64,000 bases of DNA from Streptomyces nitrosporeus (GTDB lineage: Bacteria; Actinomycetota; Actinomycetes; Streptomycetales; Streptomycetaceae). The DNA lies in NCBI RefSeq assembly GCF_008704555.1, contig NZ_CP023702.1:4464001-4528000 (forward strand), in the 5' to 3' direction. The translations under genes and the position numbers were made by a program. The notes below the pieces were generated by a model. That model was not told the origin of the DNA. It made no database searches and was given only the letters and a program-made list of their open reading frames with translations. Numbering within the stretch: the first letter of the stretch is position 1; the number at the start of each line of letters is the position of its first letter. Shown here piece by piece: positions 16,284-25,058 of this stretch.

Positions 16284-17402
16284 GTGAGCACAGGGACCAC
16301 CGCTGTCTGGGGCCGTGTCCAGCAGCAGGACTTCCGCAGCCGGGTCCGGGGCGCACTGCTCGGCGGCGCGATCGGCGACGCGCTCGGCGCGCCCGTCACC
16401 GGGCTCTCCCTGGAGGAGGTGCGCGCCCTGTACGGGGACGAGGGGCTGACCGGCTTCGCCGCTGCCGACGGGGGCCGGCGGGGCGCCGTCACCGCCGTCA
16501 CCCAGCTCACCCTGTTCACCGTGGACGGGCTGATACGGGCCCAGGTGCGCCGGGACACCGGGGCCTGGCACCCGCCCACCGACGTCCACCGTGCCCATCT
16601 GCGGTGGGCGGCCACCCAGAGCGCCTGGGGACCCGACGAGCGCCGCGAGGACAACGGCTGGCTGGCCGGAGAGGAGTGGCTGTACGCGCGCCGCGCCCCC
16701 ACCAAGGAATGCCTGGCCGGCTTCGGCGACGCGACCATGGGGACCCTCGCGGCCCCGAAGAACCCCTCCGCGCGGGACTCCGCCGCGCTCACCCGCTCCG
16801 CGCCGTTCGGACTGCTCGTGGGCTGGGAGCCGCAGCTGGTCCTCCAGCTGGCCGTGGAGTGCGCCGCCCACACCCACGGCCACGCCACCGCCCAGCTGGC
16901 GGCCGGGGCCTTCGCGCTCCTGGTGCACGCGCTGGCCCGCGGCGAGACCCTGGACGGCTCGGTCCAGCACGCGCTGGCCCTGCTCGCCGGCCGGCCGGGC
17001 GGCGAACAGGTCTGTGACGCGCTGCGGCAGGCCCTCGGGTCCGTACGGCAGGGGATCCCCGGCCCCGCCCTCATCGAGGCGCTCGGCGACACCGACTCGG
17101 CTGAGGAGGTGCTCGCTGTGGGGCTGTACTGCGCGCTGGTCGGCGAGGACGTGCAGCACGGGCTCCGGCTGGCCGTGAACCACTCCGGGCCGTCCGCGGC
17201 CACCGGAGCCGTCTGCGGGGCCCTTCTCGGCGCTCTGCACGGTGAGACCGCACTGCCGCCCGGCTGGCTCGCGGAGCTGGAGGGCCGCCCCACCGTCCTC
17301 GAACTCGCCGACGACTTCGCGATGGAGATGACCCAGGGCCCCGCCCTGCACAGCCCGGCCGCCGCCGCACCCGGCTGGCTGGCCCGCTACCCCAGGGCCT
17401 GA
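16284..17402 (+). CDS. ADP-ribosylglycohydrolase-family protein, metal ligands not conserved
   Basis: A 372-residue protein with the DraG/ARH helical fold: RGALLGGAIGDALG at residues 20-33 and THGHATAQLAAGAFA mid-protein. The family's dinuclear Mg site normally uses TDDT and GGDTDT-like motifs. Here they read TAVT (after GRRGAV) and SGPSAATG, so the acidic ligands are absent. Hydrolysis of ADP-ribose linkages is therefore doubtful; ligand binding remains possible. GGAAGGGG precedes the GTG. It converges on the SSS symporter gene across a strong hairpin. Confidence 0.8.
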   Translation: MSTGTTAVWGRVQQQDFRSRVRGALLGGAIGDALGAPVTGLSLEEVRALYGDEGLTGFAAADGGRRGAVTAVTQLTLFTVDGLIRAQVRRDTGAWHPPTDVHRAHLRWAATQSAWGPDERREDNGWLAGEEWLYARRAPTKECLAGFGDATMGTLAAPKNPSARDSAALTRSAPFGLLVGWEPQLVLQLAVECAAHTHGHATAQLAAGAFALLVHALARGETLDGSVQHALALLAGRPGGEQVCDALRQALGSVRQGIPGPALIEALGDTDSAEEVLAVGLYCALVGEDVQHGLRLAVNHSGPSAATGAVCGALLGALHGETALPPGWLAELEGRPTVLELADDFAMEMTQGPALHSPAAAAPGWLARYPRA

Positions 17403-17422
17403 ACGTCCGCGCCGGGGACGGC

Positions 17423-17454
17423 GGGCGGGCGGCGACCGCCGTCGCCGCCCGCCC
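17423..17454. terminator. Bidirectional terminator
   Basis: Perfect 14-bp stem (17423-17436 with 17441-17454) and a CGCC loop, in the 70-bp gap between two convergent stop codons. Confidence 0.8.
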
Positions 17455-17472
17455 ACCGCGTTCCCGGGACCG

Positions 17473-19053
17473 TCAGTCCTTCACGCCTTTCGGTACGACC
17501 GGTCCGTCGGCGCCGGCGGGCTGGGACGGTACCGCCGCCGCGGCCGTACCCGCGGGGCCCTCGCCGTCCGTGTTGATCGTCTCGATGATCGCGTCGCGCT
17601 CCGGGGTGTCCTCGGGCCTGATGAACCCGACGACGATGTAGAGCACCAGCGAGATCGCCAGCGGGAGCGCCACCTGGTACTGCAGGGCGACACTCGTCTT
17701 CACCGAACCGTCGAAGTTGTAGTTGGTGAAGTAGAAAGCGAGCAGCCCCGCCGCCCAGCTGACGAGCGCCGCCGTCGGGCCGGACTTGCGGAACCTGCGC
17801 AGCATGCCCAGCATGAACGGGATCGCGATCGGGCCCATCAGCCCCGCCACCCACTTGATGACGACCGAGATGATGTCCTTGAACGTCGGCGAGTTGATCT
17901 GCGTGGCCAGGGCCATCGACAGGGCGAGGAACGCCAGCGTCGAGACCCGGGCGGCGAGCAGCCCGCTCCGGTTGTTCCAGGAGCGGGCGGACTTGGAGAG
18001 GACCGGTGCGATGTCGCGGGTGAACACGGCCGCGATGGCGTTGGCGTCCGAGGAGCACATCGCCATCGTGTGGGAGAAGAAGCCCACGACGACCAGGCCC
18101 AGCAGCCCGTGCGGCAGCAACTGCTCGGTCATCAGCGCGTAACTGTCCGAGGCGTCCGGCTTCTGGGCCTCCACGAGCAGCGGGGCGGCCCACATAGGGA
18201 AGAAGAGCACCACGGGCCAGACCAGCCACAGGACGGCCGACAGGCGGGCCGAGCGGGTCGCGGAGCGGGCGGAGTCCGTGGCCATGTAGCGCTGGGCCTG
18301 GTTCCACATCCCGCCGTTGTACTCGAACGTCTTGATGAAGAGGTAGGCCAGCAGGAACGTCACGGTGTACGGACCGGCAGTCGGTTCGGCGTGGCCCTCG
18401 GGCAGCTTGTCCCAGACGGTCCACAGCGCGCTGAATCCGCCCAGTTCCTTCAGGACGATGACCAGCATGGCGATACCGGCGAACAGCTGGATGATGAACT
18501 GCCCCAGCTCGGTGAGGGCGTCCGCCCACAGACCGCCGACCGTGCAGTAGATGGCGGTGATGGTGCCGGTGATGAAGATGCCCTGGGTGAGGCTGATACC
18601 GGTGAACACCGAGAGCAGAGTGGCGATGGCCGCCCACTTCGCCCCCACGTCCACGATCTTCAGCAGCAGCCCGGACCAGGCCAGCGCCTGCTGGGTCGGG
18701 ACGTTGTAGCGGTTCTTCAGGTACTCCAGCGGCGAGGCGACGTGCAGGCGCGAGCGCAGCCGGTTGAGCCGGGGCGCGAAGAGCTGCGCACCGATGCCGA
18801 TGCCGATCGCGATCGGCAGCGACCAGGTGACGAACGAGGTCACACCGTACTGGTACGCGATGCCGGCGTAACCGGTGAACATCACCGCGCTGTAACCGGA
18901 CATGTGGTGCGAGATGCCGGACAGCCACCACGGCATCTTGCCGCCCGCGGTGAAGAAGTCGCTGACGTTGTCGACGCGCTTGTGCGACCAGATTCCGATC
19001 GCGACCATCACGCCGAAATAGCCGATGAGCACGGCCCAGTCGAGACTGTTCAT
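17473..19053 (-). CDS. Sodium:solute symporter (SSS family)
   Basis: A 526-residue polytopic membrane protein with about 13 hydrophobic segments. It opens NSLDWAVLIGYFGVMVAIGIW and has the SSS segment DFFTAGGKMPWWLSGISHHMSGYSAVMFTGYAG. The C-terminal 40 residues are a hydrophilic Ala/Pro-rich tail. GGAGGGGG lies four bases before the ATG at 19053, which fixes the start over an in-frame ATG at 19077. Sugars, sialic acid or other solutes are possible substrates; none can be named. Confidence 0.88.
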   Translation of the reverse strand: MNSLDWAVLIGYFGVMVAIGIWSHKRVDNVSDFFTAGGKMPWWLSGISHHMSGYSAVMFTGYAGIAYQYGVTSFVTWSLPIAIGIGIGAQLFAPRLNRLRSRLHVASPLEYLKNRYNVPTQQALAWSGLLLKIVDVGAKWAAIATLLSVFTGISLTQGIFITGTITAIYCTVGGLWADALTELGQFIIQLFAGIAMLVIVLKELGGFSALWTVWDKLPEGHAEPTAGPYTVTFLLAYLFIKTFEYNGGMWNQAQRYMATDSARSATRSARLSAVLWLVWPVVLFFPMWAAPLLVEAQKPDASDSYALMTEQLLPHGLLGLVVVGFFSHTMAMCSSDANAIAAVFTRDIAPVLSKSARSWNNRSGLLAARVSTLAFLALSMALATQINSPTFKDIISVVIKWVAGLMGPIAIPFMLGMLRRFRKSGPTAALVSWAAGLLAFYFTNYNFDGSVKTSVALQYQVALPLAISLVLYIVVGFIRPEDTPERDAIIETINTDGEGPAGTAAAAVPSQPAGADGPVVPKGVKD

Positions 19054-19314
19054 GTGCCCCCTCCAGGGGTCCGCCATGTGAACGGGAACGCACTTCGTCG
19101 GTACGGCCGTTCAGCGGGGCCCCGTGCGGGAAGGGGACTGCGGGGATTGAACCGTCTGGCCACACCCCCGGTCAAGGTCGCAACGGTCAGAGATGTGAAC
19201 ACAGATCAGCAAGCAGAACGATTTTACTTTTTCTTGACCTTGGGGGGCGTTGTCGTGAACGTGACCGCGGCCACACGATGAGCGGGCACTTCGTCAGGCT
19301 GTGCAGAGATGTGA

Positions 19315-19356
19315 GCAACAGCAACAGCAACAGCAACAGCAGCGACAGCGACAGCG
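19315..19356. repeat. GCAACA/GCGACA hexanucleotide microsatellite
   Basis: Four exact GCAACA units (19315-19338) are followed by GCAGCGACAGCGACAGCG, a degenerate continuation of the six-base register. Confidence 0.85.
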
Positions 19357-19436
19357 GTGACCGGCAGGGCAGTGGCTGCCGGGCAGGCGGCGATACCGCG
19401 GGGTCCGACCGGACCCGGCGCCGCCGGAACGTGGAA

Positions 19437-19468
19437 CGGCCGCACGGGATGCGGGTCCCGTGCGGCCG
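19437..19468. terminator. Hairpin downstream of the DUF397 gene
   Basis: Perfect 13-bp stem (CGGCCGCACGGGA with its complement) and a 6-base loop. It lies 245 bp beyond the minus-strand DUF397 stop and is the only strong hairpin in this gap. Confidence 0.5.
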
Positions 19469-19713
19469 GAGGAAGGGGAGAGCTTCACGATCCAGCTCCG
19501 GTGCGCCGGAGCCGCCCGGCGCACGCGCGCCGGAACGCCGACGCGCCTGGCGCAGTGGCCGTGCGCGGCCGGCCGGGCCGGACGGCGTGGGCCGGACGGC
19601 GTGGCTGTCCGCTGACGGGCCGAGCCCCCTCGGCCAGGACGGCGAACCAGTCGAGAGGGCTCTTGGGCGCGTCTGTGACGCGGGCCGGTGCCGTGATGCC
19701 CGGCCGGGTGGTG

Positions 19714-19920
19714 TCAGGCGTCCACGGAACCCGCGGCGACGTCACGCACGAAGGCGTTCCACGCGCCGGGGACGAAGGTGAGCGAAGGCCCTTCGGGGGC
19801 CTTCGAGTCACGGACGGCGACGGACTGCGTGACAGGCGACTTGACCTCGACACACGCTCCGTTGCCGCCGGAATACGACGACTTGGTCCACGTGTCCGTA
19901 GCGCCCTGGAGGATAGCCAT
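19714..19920 (-). CDS. DUF397 domain protein
   Basis: A 68-residue protein that is almost entirely a DUF397 domain: WTKSSYSGGNGACVEV, then VAVRDSKAPEGPSLTF and a C-terminal AWNAFVRDVAAG. These small proteins work with the helix-turn-helix/DUF5753 regulators found beside them in Streptomyces (WhiJ/Scr1-like pairs). The partner gene lies 217 bp upstream on the same strand. The long leader contains alternative hairpins. Confidence 0.88.
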   Translation of the reverse strand: MAILQGATDTWTKSSYSGGNGACVEVKSPVTQSVAVRDSKAPEGPSLTFVPGAWNAFVRDVAAGSVDA

Positions 19921-19953
19921 GGTGACTCCGGTTCAGAGAGTTGTGTAGGGGCA

Positions 19954-19993
19954 CCAACGCTTTCTGTTGGCGTGATCGACGCTACTCGCCAAC
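19954..19993 (-). promoter_or_regulatory. Alternative hairpins in the DUF397 leader
   Basis: GTTGG(CG) at 19966-19972 can pair either with CCAAC at 19954-19958 or with CGCCAAC at 19987-19993. The two structures exclude each other and lie 34-73 bases upstream of the DUF397 start. Operator or RNA switch; not proven. Confidence 0.3.
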
Positions 19994-20137
19994 AACCTTG
20001 CGCGGTGCTGCCGTTCACTCGACCGGATGGCATATTCCAGCCAAGGCTTCCGTGTGAGGTGAAGGCGGTGTATCGTCCCGCCCCCACCTCATCCGGACGC
20101 TTCTGCCGCACGGAAACGGCCCATGGGGTCCGGGACG

Positions 20138-20995
20138 TCAGCCGGTGTAGCCCTTGATGATTCCGCCGATGAATTCGCGTGTCTGATCGGCGTTCAGCGC
20201 CTGGGCCCGCAGGTGTTCGTACATGACGCTGTAGCGCTGTACGTCGTTGGCCTTCTCCAGGTACAGGTCACTGGTGACGCCCTCGATGTACACCACGCTG
20301 GAGTCGGCGGCGTCGGGGAATTCCAGAATGGCGTACTGCCCGTTGATACCCGGATGGGCACCCATCTCGAACGGCAGGACCTGCACGGTGACATGGGGCA
20401 GCTGCGACTGCTCGATGAGGTGTTCCAGCTGCTCGGTCATCACCTGCTTGTCGCCGACCTGCCGGCGCAGTGCCGACTCGTCGATGACCGCCCACAGCCG
20501 CAGGGGATTGTCCGGGGAGCTGACCCGTTCCTGCCGCCTGAGACGGACGCTGACCCGCTTGTCGATGTCGGACGGCGGCGCCTCGGGAAGCGCCCCGCTG
20601 ATCAGCGCCTCCGCGTAACTCCTGGTCTGGAGGAGACCCGGGAGGACCTGGGGCTCGTACACCCGCAGCGACTCGGCGTCCGTCTCCAGGCCGATGTAGA
20701 CGCTGTACGGAATGTCACCGAACGCGTGCCACCAGCCCTGCTGGCGGGAGTCCTTGGCCATTTGCATGAGCGAGTCGACGACGCGGTGGTCCTCCACTTC
20801 GTAGACCCCGCAGAGATCGCGCACGTCGCGCTGGCTGATGGAACGGCGGCCGTTCTCCAGGTGGCTGATCTTCGACTGGGAGACCAGGAGCCGCTCCGCG
20901 ACTTCTTCGGCCGTCATGCCTTTGAGTTCGCGAAGGCGGCGCAATTCCTGCCCCAACCGCCGTCGCCTGACGGTGGGATTGACATTGGTCGGCAC
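20138..20995 (-). CDS. Helix-turn-helix regulator with DUF5753 domain
   Basis: A 285-residue regulator. The N-terminal Xre-type HTH (residues 10-70: ELRRLRELKGMTAEEVAERLLVSQSKISHLENGRRSIS) is followed by the DUF5753 domain, which here begins QQGWWHAFGDIPYSVYIGLE. It starts at GTG (20995) with CGGAGG about ten bases upstream. Proteins of this kind regulate development and antibiotic production together with a DUF397 partner. The third usual member, an AbaA-like ATPase, is not adjacent. A 16-bp palindrome upstream may be its own operator. Confidence 0.9.
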   Translation of the reverse strand: MPTNVNPTVRRRRLGQELRRLRELKGMTAEEVAERLLVSQSKISHLENGRRSISQRDVRDLCGVYEVEDHRVVDSLMQMAKDSRQQGWWHAFGDIPYSVYIGLETDAESLRVYEPQVLPGLLQTRSYAEALISGALPEAPPSDIDKRVSVRLRRQERVSSPDNPLRLWAVIDESALRRQVGDKQVMTEQLEHLIEQSQLPHVTVQVLPFEMGAHPGINGQYAILEFPDAADSSVVYIEGVTSDLYLEKANDVQRYSVMYEHLRAQALNADQTREFIGGIIKGYTG

Positions 20996-21039
20996 GGGAA
21001 CGGCACCTCCGGGCTATGCAGCTGTTGTAGCTGTGCGTG

Positions 21040-21055
21040 TCTGCTGTTCAGCAGA
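21040..21055. promoter_or_regulatory. 16-bp palindrome upstream of the HTH regulator
   Basis: TCTGCTG-TT-CAGCAGA, perfect 7-bp arms, centred about 52 bp upstream of the GTG start. Likely an autoregulatory operator (inference). Confidence 0.45.
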
Positions 21056-21103
21056 TTGCCACCCGGAGGGCCGGCCGCGCTGGGAAACGGCCACACGCGG
21101 AAA

Positions 21104-21136
21104 CGCGGGGCAGCCGGTGGATCCGGCTGCCCCGCG
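21104..21136 (-). terminator. Terminator of the GPP34 gene
   Basis: Perfect 14-bp stem (CGCGGGGCAGCCGG and complement) with a 5-base loop, 135 bp past the minus-strand stop at 21271. Confidence 0.7.
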
Positions 21137-21270
21137 CCTGGTGCGGCTCCCGAACCGGGTCTGGGGGACGTCGGTGCGGCGGTATTCGGTACTGATTCTC
21201 GGTGCTCCGCGAAAGTGTCCGCGCGGTCGTGCTGTCATTCGTGTTCCGGTTCGCGCTGCCGTTCGTACGC

Positions 21271-21993
21271 TCAGTGAACGGCCGAGGTGTGCGCCATACT
21301 GCCGCGCCGCGCGGGTGCCTGCGGTTGCGACGGCATGCCTGCTGCTTGCTGGTTACGGCGCGGCTGGACCGCCACACCGTTCTGGACGTCCATCACCGCG
21401 TGTGCGACGAGGCCGCCCATCGGGTCGTGCCTGATCAGATCCCGAAGCCGGGAGCGTGATGAACGCCCCTCGTTCCCCGGGTAGAGGTGCTTGCCGAGAC
21501 CGACCGCGTGGGCCAGCGCGGCGAGCGCCGCGGTCCGCGGGTCCGGCGGTACGCCGGTGCGGATCGCACTGTCCAGCCGGGACCGGATGTCCCGGCTGAC
21601 CGCCGTGTCCGTCGCCTGGTAGCGAGTGGTCGGCAGTACTCCGCACATCTGGCCCGCCACGGCATGCACCATGCCGCACCGCTCCAGATGAGCGAGATAG
21701 ATCTGACGGAGCCCCAGCCGGGGTCCGCCGATCCAATGGACGGCCCGGACCGGACTGCCACGACGGCGCAGCAGTTCCAGTGCGGAGTCCAGAGTCGGAT
21801 CTCCTGTCGGCCGTGGCATCACCACGGCGATACGATCCCCGTCAGGGGCTATCCGTCCTGCCAGAGCCAGCTCCACTAGCTGTGCCCCGGCCAGGCCGAG
21901 GTCGAGCGACTGCGGCTGCGCTGTGGTACCCGTGGTCGGGTCCAGAGCGAGCAGCAGAAGCTCCTCCGGAATTGTTCTGCGGCTCCTGCCCAT
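21271..21993 (-). CDS. GPP34 (GOLPH3-like) family protein
   Basis: A 240-residue protein with the GPP34 pattern: the N-terminal TIPEELLLLALDPTTG, then LDLGLAGAQLVELALAGRIAPDG and later helices. Eukaryotic GOLPH3/Vps74 bind PI4P on Golgi membranes; bacterial members are widespread in actinobacteria with unknown roles, perhaps peripheral membrane binding. The last 30 residues are basic and low complexity. It diverges from the carboxypeptidase gene at 22189. Confidence 0.85.
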   Translation of the reverse strand: MGRSRRTIPEELLLLALDPTTGTTAQPQSLDLGLAGAQLVELALAGRIAPDGDRIAVVMPRPTGDPTLDSALELLRRRGSPVRAVHWIGGPRLGLRQIYLAHLERCGMVHAVAGQMCGVLPTTRYQATDTAVSRDIRSRLDSAIRTGVPPDPRTAALAALAHAVGLGKHLYPGNEGRSSRSRLRDLIRHDPMGGLVAHAVMDVQNGVAVQPRRNQQAAGMPSQPQAPARRGSMAHTSAVH

Positions 21994-22176
21994 CCATGCC
22001 TCCCCGCGTGGATGAATGACAGGGTGACCCCTCTCACAATGGTCTGTCGAGAGTGCCTGGGTGCTTTGTGAGGGAACCGTTAGGTATGTCGTTCCCGTCT
22101 AGCAGCCGAGCCCAGGGTTTCGCACAGGACACTGGGAGATGGTTCGGACAGTGCGGGCATGTCCCCGCGGCGCATC

Positions 22177-22183
22177 AAGGAGG
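22177..22183 (+). promoter_or_regulatory. Shine-Dalgarno that fixes the carboxypeptidase start
   Basis: AAGGAGG lies five bases before GTG 22189. The in-frame ATG at 22159 has no ribosome site. Confidence 0.75.
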
Positions 22184-22188
22184 CATCG

Positions 22189-24834
22189 GTGGCGGGCGAG
22201 TCCCCCGACAAGTCGGAGCAGCGGAAGTCGTCGGGGACGGCTGGAGCACGCGATCCGCGTCTCACCGTACTCCGTGAACCGGCGGCTTCCGGGAGCAGCG
22301 GAAGCGAGGCGGACGAGACGGCCGAGGGCGTCGGCGGTGTGACGACGGACACCGCGACCGCGGTCTTCCGGACACCGGACCCCGCGGACGGCGACGAAGG
22401 CGGTCCGGACCGTGAGGACGGGGCCGCCGGGTCCACCGGTGCCGCGGGCCTCCCCGCGTCCCTCGGCGCCGAGGAGGGCGCGGGGGACGCCGAGGACGAG
22501 GCGTCCGGGGCGGAGGAGGCGCCCGGGGGCCGGGACGACTCCTCCGGGCCCGTGGCCGACGACGAGGCCCTTCCGGAGCGCTTCGCCCGGGCAGACGGCC
22601 CGGACGAGGGCCCGGCCGACGGCCCGGACGGTGACGGGGCCGCGAACGCCGACGCGGGTGCGGACGCCGGCGCGGACGACGCGGAGGGTTCCGGCACGCC
22701 GGCCGCCGGGAAGCCGGAGGCTCCGGGCGACGTACGCCTGCGTGCCGCGGTCGCGGCATGGGTGGCGGGCGACGACGAGGCCCCCGAGGGAGGGGACACC
22801 GCTTCCGGGGAGGAGAAGGCCCCGGCCGACGTCCCGCGGGTGCCCGCGAGCCGCGAGGAAGCCAAGCCTTCCGAGATCAAGGAATCCGGCGAGGAAGCGC
22901 CCGGCGAAGAGACCTCCGGCGAAGACGCCTCCGCCCGGTCCGGCCGGTCCGCCCGGGAAGAGCCCGCTTCCGGGGCGTCGGCCTCCGTGCCGGTCGCCGC
23001 GCGCCCCGGCGACGACGAGACGAGCGCGAGCGGCCCCACGCCGGACGGCGACGGACCGGACGCCCCGGAGGAGAGCGACGGACCGGACGCCCCGGAGGCG
23101 ACGGAGAAGCCCGCGAAGACGGCGGAGAAGTCCGCGAAGGCGGCGGAGGAGTCCGCGAAGGCCGAAGAGCGCGTCGTGGACCAGCCGACGACCGCCTTCA
23201 AGGCGGTACGCCCCCGCCAGGTCGACCAGCCGACGACGGCGCTGAAGCTCCCCCCGCGCGCCACCGGCGCCGAGCCCGGCGCGGAGGAGGGGGCCGAGCC
23301 CCCGGCCAAGTCCTCCACCGGGCCCGAGGCCGGGTCCCGGGCCGAACCCCCGGCCGAGTCCTCCGGAGAGCGGACCAGCCAGTTCGTGCCCCTGCGGTCG
23401 GACGACGTACGGGCGGCTCCCGCGCCCCGTACCCCCGGCGCGTCCACCGGCGCCGCCGTCGGGCCGACCGTCACCCCGGACCTCACCGCGCGTCCCGCCG
23501 GTGAGCCGGCCGGGCCGTACGAGGCCGAGCGGACCAGGCAGCAGCCCATGCCGCCCAGGCCCCCGCTCGACCTGCTCGCCGAGCTGACCAACACCCCGCC
23601 GCCCCCGGAGACCCCGGTCCGTACCGTGGTCCGGCGTATCAAGATCTGGACGCCACTGCTCCTTCTGGTCGTGGTCATCTTCGCGATCGCGCAGTCGGTA
23701 CGCCCGCTCCCCGAGCCGGTGCTCCAGCTGACGACGAAGCCGACGTACACCTTCGAGGGGGACAAGCCGTCCCTGCCGTGGCCCGATGAGGGCCAGGGCT
23801 TCATGGCGGCCACCGGCCTCGGCACGGTGGACTCCTTCGGTGAGCAGGAGGCGGTGCCGATCGGCAGCGTCGCCAAGGCGATGACCGCCTACATCGTGCT
23901 CAAGGGCCACCCGCTGAAGAAGGGCCAGGACGGGCCGGCCATCGAGATCGACGCCAAGGCGGAGAAGGAGGGCAAGCTGGATTCGGTGGGGGAGTCCACC
24001 CTCAACACCGTCAAGGCGGGGGACACGCTCACGGAACGGGAGGCCCTCTCGGCCATCATGATCCCCTCCGCGAACAACATCGCCCGGCTGCTCGCCCGCT
24101 GGGACGCCGGTTCCGAGGAGGCGTTCGTCAAGAAGATGAACGACACCGCCAAGGAACTCGGTATGACGAACACCACCTACACCGACCCGTCGGGGCTCAA
24201 CGCGACGACGGTGAGTTCGGCCGAGGACCAGGTGAAGCTCGGCCAGAAGCTGGTCGAGATCCCGGCACTGATGGACATCACCAAGCTGCCCTCCTGGACG
24301 GACCCCTCGGGGAAGTACCACCGGAACTACAACACCCTCGTCCCGTACAACGGTGCGCTGGGTATCAAGACGGGTTCCACCACCAAGGCCGGAGGCAACC
24401 TGCTCTTCGCCGCCCACAAGATGGTCGGCGACACCGACCAGCTGATCGTCGGCGCGATCCTGGGGCAGCACAAGCCGTCGATCATCGACACGGTCAACGC
24501 GGTGAGCAAGGAAGCCATGACCGCCACGCAGGACCTGCTGGAGAGCCGGACCGTCGTGAAGAAGGGCCAGGTCGTCGGCAGCGTCGACGACGGTTTCGGG
24601 CACACCACCGACGTGGTCGTGGCCGAGGACGTGAAGGCGGTCGGCTGGGCGGGGCTCACGGTCAAGCTGGAACTGGCCGACGACGGCGGGGCGATCTCGC
24701 ACACCGCCCCGGCCGGTACCCGTGTCGGCACGATGACCATCGGTGAGGGAGCGAGTCAGGTGAAGGTCGCCGTCCAGCTCGCCGACGCGCTCGCCGAGCC
24801 GTCCTTCGGGGACAAGCTGACCCGCGTCGGCTGA
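22189..24834 (+). CDS. Membrane-anchored D-alanyl-D-alanine carboxypeptidase (S11 family)
   Basis: An 881-residue protein in three parts: a very long acidic, Ala/Glu/Pro-rich region (about 1-480), one membrane segment (about 487-505, TPLLLLVVVIFAIAQ), then an S11 penicillin-binding domain. Active-site motifs are SVAK (Ser560, Lys563), SAN (Ser627) and KTG (727-729). The enzyme trims the terminal D-Ala from peptidoglycan stem peptides outside the membrane. With this topology the long acidic region is cytoplasmic. It carries near-repeats such as DQPTTAFKAV / DQPTTALKLP before the membrane segment. Usual S11 enzymes are around 400 residues and lack such a tail. Confidence 0.9.
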   Translation: MAGESPDKSEQRKSSGTAGARDPRLTVLREPAASGSSGSEADETAEGVGGVTTDTATAVFRTPDPADGDEGGPDREDGAAGSTGAAGLPASLGAEEGAGDAEDEASGAEEAPGGRDDSSGPVADDEALPERFARADGPDEGPADGPDGDGAANADAGADAGADDAEGSGTPAAGKPEAPGDVRLRAAVAAWVAGDDEAPEGGDTASGEEKAPADVPRVPASREEAKPSEIKESGEEAPGEETSGEDASARSGRSAREEPASGASASVPVAARPGDDETSASGPTPDGDGPDAPEESDGPDAPEATEKPAKTAEKSAKAAEESAKAEERVVDQPTTAFKAVRPRQVDQPTTALKLPPRATGAEPGAEEGAEPPAKSSTGPEAGSRAEPPAESSGERTSQFVPLRSDDVRAAPAPRTPGASTGAAVGPTVTPDLTARPAGEPAGPYEAERTRQQPMPPRPPLDLLAELTNTPPPPETPVRTVVRRIKIWTPLLLLVVVIFAIAQSVRPLPEPVLQLTTKPTYTFEGDKPSLPWPDEGQGFMAATGLGTVDSFGEQEAVPIGSVAKAMTAYIVLKGHPLKKGQDGPAIEIDAKAEKEGKLDSVGESTLNTVKAGDTLTEREALSAIMIPSANNIARLLARWDAGSEEAFVKKMNDTAKELGMTNTTYTDPSGLNATTVSSAEDQVKLGQKLVEIPALMDITKLPSWTDPSGKYHRNYNTLVPYNGALGIKTGSTTKAGGNLLFAAHKMVGDTDQLIVGAILGQHKPSIIDTVNAVSKEAMTATQDLLESRTVVKKGQVVGSVDDGFGHTTDVVVAEDVKAVGWAGLTVKLELADDGGAISHTAPAGTRVGTMTIGEGASQVKVAVQLADALAEPSFGDKLTRVG

Positions 24835-24881
24835 TCGCCGGCCGGTCCGGGCCCGGCCTCCCGCCGCAGTCCCCTGCCACA

Positions 24882-24906
24882 GCCCTCCCGGCCTCCCCGG
24901 GAGGGC
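24882..24906 (+). terminator. Terminator after the carboxypeptidase gene
   Basis: Perfect 10-bp stem GCCCTCCCGG/CCGGGAGGGC with a 5-base loop, 48 bp after the stop. Confidence 0.65.
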
Positions 24907-25058
24907 CGTGAGGGAAGGGGCAGCGCGTGGAAAATGCCGCGTGCTAGCGTCCCGAAAGCAACGGAAGGGCGCCAGGGGCGCGTCCTTCCCCATACGGACG
25001 AGGCCCGTGCGCCGCATCGGGGGGTCGGCAGGCCCGGGCGAGGACGGGGAGAGCCGCA

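Larger units (their letters stand above)
19054..19713. other. 660-bp intergenic region upstream of the symporter
   Basis: No convincing gene. It holds an AT-rich stretch near 19222-19237 (likely part of the symporter promoter region), a GCAACA-type microsatellite at 19315, and a strong hairpin at 19437-19468. Short open frames here are GC-driven and have no family likeness. Confidence 0.5.

Noticed and set aside
19224..19445. 73-codon minus-strand frame across the GCAACA repeat, rich in Ala-Val
   Set aside because: Its composition is dictated by the microsatellite; no ribosome site and it ends in unlike sequence.
22099..25017. Very long antisense open frames across the carboxypeptidase gene
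   Set aside because: Low-complexity Gly/Ser/Arg sequence produced by the GC-rich acidic repeats of the coding strand.
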